Shown in pieces: positions 56,853 to 64,000 of a stretch of DNA of 64,000 bases (the stretch's first letter is position 1; the number at the start of each line of letters is the position of its first letter). The notes beneath the pieces are model-generated. The model worked only from the letters and a program-made list of their open reading frames with translations. It searched no databases and had not been told where the DNA came from. This DNA is from Paralichthys olivaceus. Its lineage: Eukaryota; Chordata; Actinopteri; Pleuronectiformes; Paralichthyidae. A program made the translations under genes and the position numbers. The stretch covers positions 18,673,260-18,737,259 of the forward strand of contig NC_091109.1 in the NCBI RefSeq assembly GCF_024713975.1, in the 5' to 3' direction.

Positions 56853-58686
56853 CTAGGGCTGATGGGAGAGGAACATATCCAGGAGTTCAGTGGGGACGGA
56901 GAACACCACGACGGAAGCGCTGCTGGAGACAGACGACAAAGAGAGAGACCGGACGCTGCCTCCGTTAAAGCCCGAGACGCCTGCACTTCTCCTTCGGCCG
57001 CAATCATCTTCAACAACAGAGAGAGAAACGTTTAAAACACTTCACACACCAGCAGGTACAGAGGAGATCCAGGAGATCATTGGTGTTTGGGACAAAACAA
57101 GAAATGACAGCAGATAAAATGAGAAGGGCTTTAACACGAGCTGCTTGTTTGTTTTTCAGCAAGATTACACAAAACCTACTGAACTGACCTTCATGAAACT
57201 GAGAGGAAGGATTCCTGTAAAATAAAAACAGCAGCTGGAGACCTGAAGCCTCCATGATCCTCTGCTCCTGTTTCCACTGAATCCACTTTAGGGACAGCAG
57301 GAGCTCAGACCGAGAGCAGGCGAGGAACACAAATCTGTTGAAGTGAAGCTGACAGGGAGCACATGGCGCACAGAGTGTGTGTCTGTGTGTGTCTGTGTGT
57401 GTCTTTGTGTGTCTGTGTGTGTATATATATGTACCTGTGCCCGGGCCCTCCTGGCAGCCTCGGCCTCTGAGGCCATGCAGCGCTGCAGGTTGACAGGAAG
57501 CGTCGGGTCCCTCAGCTCCACCTGGACGCTGTGGACAGCACCTCCTGCAGGTTTCCACAATGAGCATCGCTCCAACACTTGCAGCCTTAAATATAAAACT
57601 GGATCCATGGACGATAAAGAATCTCGCCCGTGCTTTGTTATTTACATTTACTGGCAAAGAATTTAAAAAGCTGAAACTCCATCATTGCAGTTTTTACCCT
57701 CAAAGAAAAGTTTTATTTGTGAATCACCTTTCATTCTTGTATGTTGAGTCAGGACGGACGTTGTTATTCCGGTGTCTGATCACTTCACCCACCTCCATCC
57801 ATCGTGGCCCTCAGCGTCTCTGGACCAGCGTGGGGCCTCGGAGCCGTCTTTCACCCGCATCACCCACAGAAACCGGTCCACCACCCAGTAAAACACCACG
57901 GCGTCGGCCGTCAGGACCTGCGGACGGAGGTGAGTCTCGTAGAGAGACATCAGATTAAAATGTGGATTTAGATTTCAAACACAAACTGCAGCTTGAGAAA
58001 GTTTCACTTTGGACAATGTTTGGATCTTTTACTGCTTCTCTGGACTTTTTGAATCATCTGTGTGTTGAACTTCGGTTGTTCGTACTTTGTTTTTGCTCCA
58101 TTTACTTTTCTCTGTCACATTTCCTGTGATGAGCTGCTGCACCCTGACGCCCTCCACCTCTTTATCTCCGCCTCTCTTGTGTCTGAACTCTTTGGAATCT
58201 CCAGTGATGTGAACATGAGCGTCCTGGTTTTCAAAAGGCAGTGACTCTATGGAACCTAAAGTTCTCTGCAGATGTGACAGCAGCTGCTTGAATCAAGGTA
58301 AGAAGTTAGGTAAGAAGTTAAACTGTCTGAATGACATCCTTTATATACAGTCTATGATGACATGCAGCCAGGGGATGAACCAGAACCGTGGAAACACCTG
58401 CGTCACTTTTAACTCCTGCAGACTTCAAACTATTTCAACCACTATTTCTCTAACTCGTCCTTTTAGAAATATGCAGCTGTATCTGCAGTTTTTTGATTTT
58501 ATCATGGGAGGCTTCTAGAGTGGTGACATCACAGAAGAACATGGTGACATCATCGCGTGTGCTCGAGCTTTTTGAACTTTGACCTCTGGGGCCGTCATCA
58601 GATTGACAGTGTTCGTAGAACACGTGATGGTTACCAGGACCTTTAGCTCGTCCTTTAACGACCCGGCCCGGTCTGAAGATGACAAC
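56853..58686 (-). pseudogene. Stomatin/podocin-family gene relic (SPFH/band-7), four broken exons
   Basis: Intact family members are membrane-hairpin scaffolds. Four exon-like blocks are in transcript order. 58686-about 58562 encodes VVIFRPGRVVKGRAKGPG (family: IIFRLGR..GRAKGPG), then the frame is lost. 57917-57793 encodes VLTADAVVFYWV..MRVKDGSEAPR, with TLRATMDG readable only in another frame. About 57570-57435 encodes VQVELRDPTLPVNLQRCMAS followed by EAEAARRARAQ. 57007-56853 encodes MIAAEGEVQASRALTEAA, then SPAAL. VVVFSVPTELLDMF (the family's TIVFPLPIDLL) follows in a different frame, about 17 expected codons missing. Splice-like ends remain at several blocks. The N terminus and membrane segment were not found. 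It is most simply a unitary or duplicated pseudogene. A few lesions could be assembly errors. Confidence 0.75.
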
Positions 58687-59922
58687 CTGCGAGACAACAA
58701 TTTTAATGTGTACTCTTTTTATTTGAACTCTTGTGTATGTATTATGCAAAACAGAAGTAAAAGTACACACGATGCTGGTTTACGGTGGCCGCTGAGGATC
58801 AAAACATTTCATTTAGCTAAATCATGAACAAGAGGAGCTGTTCTTTCACAGGGTTAAATTAATGATAGGATTATTCTTATGTGTCTATAACCGTCTTTAA
58901 AAACCTTTATTTCTCACGTTTTAGTTTAAATCAACTTGATCGATATTTTACTCAACAACCATTAAAGCTCCAGTTTGTAAGATTTAGGTGAAATCTATAT
59001 ATTTATCATGTGTGTATTTGATTTACCAGTTGTAAAATACTGTAGTGGACTAAACCCTTGAATTATAGTATTCCGGTTACTTCAGAAGAGTACTTAAAGA
59101 ATTTAGTGACATCTAGTGGTGAAGTATTTAAATATAAAGCATTTAAATATAAAGTAATTGAGTATAAAGTATTTAAATATAAAGTATTTAAATATAAAGT
59201 ATTTAAATATAAAGTATTAGAATATAAAGTATTTGAATATAATATATATATATATTACTCCCCCCCCCCCCCCCCCCCCCCCTGCATATTTTGGGGAATA
59301 TAAAATGTGTGTTCACTTTGTGTGTTCACTTTGTGTGTTCACTTCTGTTACTGCTCGTCATGAACATAAAGATTCTGAGAGGGAGCTCGGTACTTAGAAA
59401 AAGTCAAAACATTGAAAGAAGAATAATTTTTTTAAGGAAATAACCAGCAGTTAAAAGAATGAGAGAGCTCCGTGTGGTTCTTCATTAAATTAATTAGTCA
59501 TATTATAACTTTATTCTAACATAAATTGTTCTTATTCTCGAAATATGAGTTAGTTTTTGTAATATTATGACTTTTTACTGTAAAATCAGCACTTTTCAAT
59601 AATTTCAATGTGCATCTCTCACTTCGTTCCTCTGCCGTCACACATGCACAATTGTAAATGTTCACACTTCCTGTAAAGCTGTGGGCTGGTTTTCTTCTCT
59701 CTGTGTTTTCTCTCTGTGTCGGGTGCTGACCTCTGTTCACTCCATCCTCTCACACCACCACCATCCTCTCCACCACTTCTCTGCCAGCGCTGTGCTTCGA
59801 TGGCAGCAGAGGGAACGCACGTCTGCTGCTGCTGCTGCTGCGAGGAATGAAGGGGATCTGAAGGAGCAGAGGCTGGTGCCCAGTGAAGTGGATTTTCCCC
59901 GACGTCTCAGTGTCTCCTCGCC
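58687..59922. other. Upstream region of the SH2 adaptor gene
   Basis: No gene found. The last 300 bases contain CCACCACCATCC repeats and CTGCTG repeats (about 59822-59841), probably in the 5' UTR of the SH2 gene. The promoter was not located. Confidence 0.55.
59126..59248. repeat. Minisatellite, 15-bp unit TATTTAAATATAAAG
   Basis: About eight copies with small variants, followed by a TA run and a 23-base C run (59260-59282). It follows a tttgtaagatttaggtgaaa stretch typical of dispersed fish elements. Confidence 0.9.
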
Positions 59923-60716
59923 ATGGCGACAGCCCTGCCGTTGTGCTACCACGGCGCCATCAGCAAGAAGGAGTGTGAGGATCTTCTGGGAAAGAAGAAC
60001 AAGGACGGAGCTTATCTGATCCGAGCCAGTGAGACCATCCAGGGAGCCTTGTGTCTGTGTGTCTAGTGAGTACTTTAAATTTATCTGCGTGTTTCTTTAA
60101 GTTCCTGTTTAAAACGTTTCATCATTTCACACCTGATAATTCTAATATTGCATTAGGATACCAATGAACAGAACTGTGATGGTGTTAGTCTGTTTTCATG
60201 CTACCATTGTATTACCAGTGGTACTAGATATTATATACGGATAGTTTTTATTGAAAATTTAGAGTATTTCACTTCTTTTTTTCAAGTATTTATTATACAC
60301 TGTGTAAAACACATTTTGCTCTGTCAAACATTTGTTTAAAAAAGCAAAATACATCTTTAGTTTTATTCCGTTTGTTTTACTTCCTGTGATTACCATGTTT
60401 GAGTGTATGACTCAACGTTAACCAAGATATCACCACAGATAATCGGTGTAAAGACGAGTGTCTTCCTCTATGGACACCGACTGACAGATTCTAAAGGTGT
60501 TAAGTAGCTTGGTCGGCTTTTTTAGTGTCGAGTTTTATTTATTGATCTTTGTTTGTGAAACAAATATCAGTAGTTTCATTTGTAAATTTGAAATTCAGCT
60601 TTTTTTTAATCTTTACAGTAAAAAGAAGGTGGTGTATACTTACAGACTGCTTCATACATGTACTGGACAGTACACTCTGCTGGTAAATACACACACACAC
60701 CCACACCCACACACAC

Positions 60717-60758
<42 letters not shown>

Positions 60759-61726
60759 ATGTGGGTGTGATCCACATTCAGCCTCTCAGAAATACAGAAG
60801 TTTCTTATAGTCCAAGGACAGCATTCCTTTTTTTACAATTTAAAGTTGTCATTTCGATCCTGCATCATTCTTCCTCCTCAGAGTAAAATAAGCACAGATG
60901 AGTTGTTTGTTTTAATGTTTCATCTGCAGATGGAAACTGAGAACTAATGAGTTCACAAACCACAGGAAGCTTCTCGGATGTTTCAGCGCTGACACACATA
61001 CGACCACACCGATGGGCTGGTTTTTAATTCACAGAATTTTAGCCTCCAGTTGTTGGCGAGTTAATGAACATTGAAATTGTAGGTTTACGCTCAGTGACTT
61101 GAGGATGATGAGAACGTGGGACGGTGCTGATCACTTCTGAAGTTCGGACTCATTTCAATGTCAGATGTAACATGTTTACAGCTGTAGACTCACTGTGTGC
61201 AGCATTACTGTCAAATCTGAGGTCGCCGTGGAGATGAGGTTTGAGGGAAATGACACGATGGTATGAACATATGTAAACACATTCTCTGCAGTATCCAGTA
61301 TCCAGTGAATATCCCAGGTTATTTTAATCATTTAGATTAAATTGCATTTTTAAGCACAAAGTCTCGTGTCGTCCTCGTTCTTGACTGTTTGCTGTGTCAC
61401 TCCTTCAGGCGGCAGGAGGCGTGCAGGAGATATTTTTTAAGACCTTGGATGATATGATTCATCACTATAAGAGGAAGAACCAGGGCCTGGCCATGCACCT
61501 GAGACACTCTGTGAAAAGGAAGACGGCCATGTTGATCCGCCCCCTAAGACCGCCTGAAGACTCCGGTGAAGAAGAGTCTGCCCATGCGAGTGCGTCCTAT
61601 GTTTAAACCGATCTCTGGCTCTTTATCTCACAACTTCCTGTTTAATTTGTGGCGCGGTGCGTTTCATCTCTGGTTTTTCTCCTAGGTGTTTCGGACGCTG
61701 ACTATGTTGAGGTCCTCCCTGAATGA
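59923..61726 (+). CDS. sh2d1b: SH2D1-family (SAP/EAT-2-like) SH2 adaptor, complete, 134 aa
   Basis: Family members are free SH2 domains that bind tyrosine motifs of SLAM-family receptors in lymphocytes and couple them to Src kinases. Four exons join in phase: 59923-60065, 60619-60682, 61409-61565, 61686-61726. The SH2 domain fills residues about 8-104: [22 protein letters not shown] with the phosphotyrosine-binding Arg34, [17 protein letters not shown] and [20 protein letters not shown]. The tail is [11 protein letters not shown] with Tyr128, like the EAT-2 (SH2D1B) tail SDYVDVLP rather than the SAP tail. Lengths of human SAP (128) and EAT-2 (132) are close. The start has a good context (gccATGGcg). 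The symbol is by tail similarity; an sh2d1a orthologue is possible. Confidence 0.88.
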
Positions 61727-61930
61727 CTTCAACTTCAACACTCGAAAAAAGTGCAGAAGATGTTTCGGGGATAAACTGTCGTCACTTACAAAGAATCACA
61801 GACAACATGTGTGTCTCCTTGTTTAAGATTCTACGTGAAGGGGGAAACGACTTCACGGCTCATGACGTGAGAACATTTGCATCTGAAACATGCAAAATTA
61901 CATGTGGATGGAAATTCTTGACCTGAGCAA

Positions 61931-61949
61931 CAGCGCCCCCTGCAGCCAC
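61931..61949. promoter_or_regulatory. CTCF-like motif in SH2D1-like 3' UTR
   Basis: Reverse strand reads GGCTGCAGGGGGCGCTG, a good match to the CTCF core. It lies about 205 bp after the stop codon. Confidence 0.4.
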
Positions 61950-62303
61950 TCCTGGGGATTAATCCTGTCGGTTTGGTGTGGTTTTCATGGAGAGAAAAAA
62001 CAAAGTCCCATGATCCTCTGCTTCCTGAACCTGAGGAGCTGCTGCAGTAACAAATCCACCAAACTCTGTTCAGAGTTCTTCATGTTTTAAAGTTTCCTGC
62101 TGGAGATGAACTCTGGGTGTTAATAACGTCTCAGTGTTTTGAACTGATCACAGATCAGCTTCACTCTTCAACTGTCTGGAGCTGATGGTGACGGTTGAAG
62201 CTGTGACTCTCAGTCACTTCCTCTCTTCAGGAGATCGAACCCACTCAGCAGAGTTTCAGAGAACAGACGCTCAGGGAGTGAAGGAGGAAACTTTCTCCAT
62301 GTT

Positions 62304-62309
62304 AATAAA
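62304..62309 (+). promoter_or_regulatory. Candidate polyadenylation signal, SH2D1-like gene
   Basis: AATAAA about 580 bp after the TGA, followed by T-rich sequence. A second AATAAA lies at 62645-62650. Confidence 0.5.
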
Positions 62310-62659
62310 ATAAAATCTAAATGTTATTTTCCACCTCAGTCAACAGCAACAAACATCGACAGACGCTCAGGCCTCAGCTTCAGTTCTTTATTTTTGTCTT
62401 TCATTTGAGAGACTAACCACTTTAACCACTTTCAGTTCTTTGACTCACGGACACAAGCTGTTGTTCCGCAAAGATGAAACTCATGAAGACAGAAGGAGCT
62501 CCCAGAGTCACGTGTCCTCTACCCTGCACCACGGTAATAATTATAGATCATTAGACATATTTATTTGTGCTGGTGTTACTGTATCTTCAACACTGGATGA
62601 TGTTCTGCAGATGTCACATTATGTGAGTTTGGATTTTATTTATCAATAAAGAAATAGAA

Positions 62660-64000
62660 CTTTTACCTGTATTTTATTTGCACAAGAGGTTGATCATGAA
62701 AACCACAGTTTTGGTTTATGTCAGTTTAAATTCCTTCAGTTCTCCGTGGATCCCTGCGACTGTTTGGTATTTCATCAAAGTGTCACTAGTTCAGACACCA
62801 GAAATCTAAAACTCTTGAACTGCCCGTCATTCTATCACTTTGCAAACACAGGACTTCTCTGTATCTGCCCACAAACATCACCACACTTCCTGTGTGTCTC
62901 TCAAGCTCCTCTGAGACAGTTGGTGCTGTTTGTCTTTGTCTCTGGTCCTTTTCAAGCATTAGATTCATTATATTTACGAATATAAGAAGTTTGAACATTT
63001 GGGTTTTTACTTTGGGAGCAGGTGTTGATGAATGGATTGTGAATTGTTGAAAATGTTTGAGGCTCTGTTATTGGAACTATACATCTAACTAACTACACAC
63101 AGAACCAGTAGATGAACTGTGAACATGCTGCACGTCTGAACAGTAAGATTCTCACTGTCTACAGAACAGATCGAGTTCCTCACAGTCACGAGGAGGCAGC
63201 GGAGCTCGCGCTTGAGACGAGCCCCGGTGTCACACTGCCCCCTACTGACCGGAAAGAGCAATCACTCCTCTGGGTGTATCATGAGTTCTTCTTTTTCAAA
63301 TGAATAAAAACAAAACAGAATCATTTCGAAAGGCAACACACACACACACACACACACACAAATGATTATTAACAGGAAACCTCAACACAACATACATGTG
63401 ATTACACTTCTGTGGGCGTCGCACCAACGTGACGTCATCCACTGTCTTGAATTTGATCAAAGCCACACGTACTTTAATACTTTGATCCTCTAAGTAGCTT
63501 TATCCTGTGAGGTGAAATAATAACCATGATAATATCCACAATATGTTTATTTCTACATATTTTACATGTAACATGTTTTTTCAGCGACTTCCAAACATAG
63601 AGTGCAGCTCAAAGTGCTTTACATCGAAATCAAGACATGAAATAAAAGATCCATGAGAACATTTTAGCAATAAAACAAATAATTTATAAAGAATGAAAAT
63701 AAAACTGATATAATTCATTAAAGCAAATATTAATTTAGGGAGTAGATAGTTAACAGAATCCAAATCTTTCTGCGTTTCCTGTTGTCACCATATCTATGGT
63801 TACAGTCTATGGTTAAAGTCTATGGTTACAGTCTATCACTCAGCATCATGTCTCTGTTCCAGCCTCCTCTCGTCTCCTCCTATTTTTTATCTCTTCCTGT
63901 CAGCTGACCTTTACTCAGATCACAGTGAGAGGAGCTCATATCTTTAAGAGCTGTTCTCCAGTAACACACACAGAGGAGCTGGTTTCCGGGTTGTTCGGTG
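62660..64000. other. Intergenic sequence at the right end
   Basis: No supportable gene. It includes a CA array (about 63335-63361) and triplicated tatggttacagtc motifs (63798-63837). The final 150 bases are more GC-rich and could precede a gene outside the window. Confidence 0.6.

Noticed and set aside
57010-57657. 215-codon minus-strand frame in the stomatin-relic region
   Set aside because: It runs through an intron and a CA repeat. The family residues are in other frames at 57435-57570 and 56853-57007.

Overview
This window is eukaryotic and looks like a teleost fish, most likely a percomorph. The evidence is compact multi-exon genes with GT/AG introns, abundant CA/GT microsatellites and short DNA-transposon debris. 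There is no sign of prokaryotic or organelle sequence. Codon-phase bookkeeping across splice sites gives complete or near-complete models for six spliced genes, plus two genes with intronless coding regions and one decayed gene.

Layout, left to right. (1) 1629-9608 (+): all but the N-terminal exons of a ribosomal S6 kinase of RSK2 type (rps6ka3), with a long 3' UTR to about 12.0 kb. (2) 13367-14464 (-): an intronless-coding C2H2 zinc-finger gene. (3) 15600-19971 (+): complete eif1ax (translation initiation factor 1A, 144 aa), which starts head-to-head with the zinc-finger gene. (4) 22217-23038 (-): an unrecognised single-exon coiled-coil gene of 273 aa. (5) 23586-37319 (+): map7d2, a microtubule-associated MAP7-domain protein of 655 aa in 16 coding exons, with a probable internal alternative start at 29452. 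(6) 41641-48528 (+): bclaf3 (CXorf23 orthologue, 737 aa, 10 coding exons). (7) 50449-54707 (-): a complete secreted lipase of the LIPH/LIPI phosphatidic-acid phospholipase A1 group (456 aa, 10 exons). (8) 56853-58686 (-): four recognisable but broken exons of a stomatin/podocin-family gene. (9) 59923-61726 (+): a complete SAP/EAT-2-type SH2 adaptor (134 aa, 4 exons).

The run rps6ka3-eif1ax-map7d2-bclaf3, all on one strand, has the same order and relative orientation as human Xp22.12 (RPS6KA3-EIF1AX-MAP7D2-BCLAF3). This supports the names independently of sequence similarity. The two intronless minus-strand genes sit inside that block. The lipase, stomatin relic and SH2 adaptor beyond bclaf3 are not part of the human block, so a synteny break lies near 49-50 kb. 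The genes do not form one pathway. They are a kinase downstream of ERK, a translation factor, a microtubule protein, an RNA/chromatin-type arginine-rich protein, a lipase and a lymphocyte-type adaptor.

The points most worth a second look are the stomatin-family relic with separable lesions, the single-exon coiled-coil gene sharing a CRE/CCAAT promoter interval with map7d2, the in-frame internal start of map7d2 preceded by a two-codon uORF, and the exon-like but stop-riddled 3-kb intron of bclaf3. A 12-bp perfect palindrome is also shared by the 5' regions of eif1ax and bclaf3, and there is a 193-bp hAT-type element with an 8-bp target duplication.
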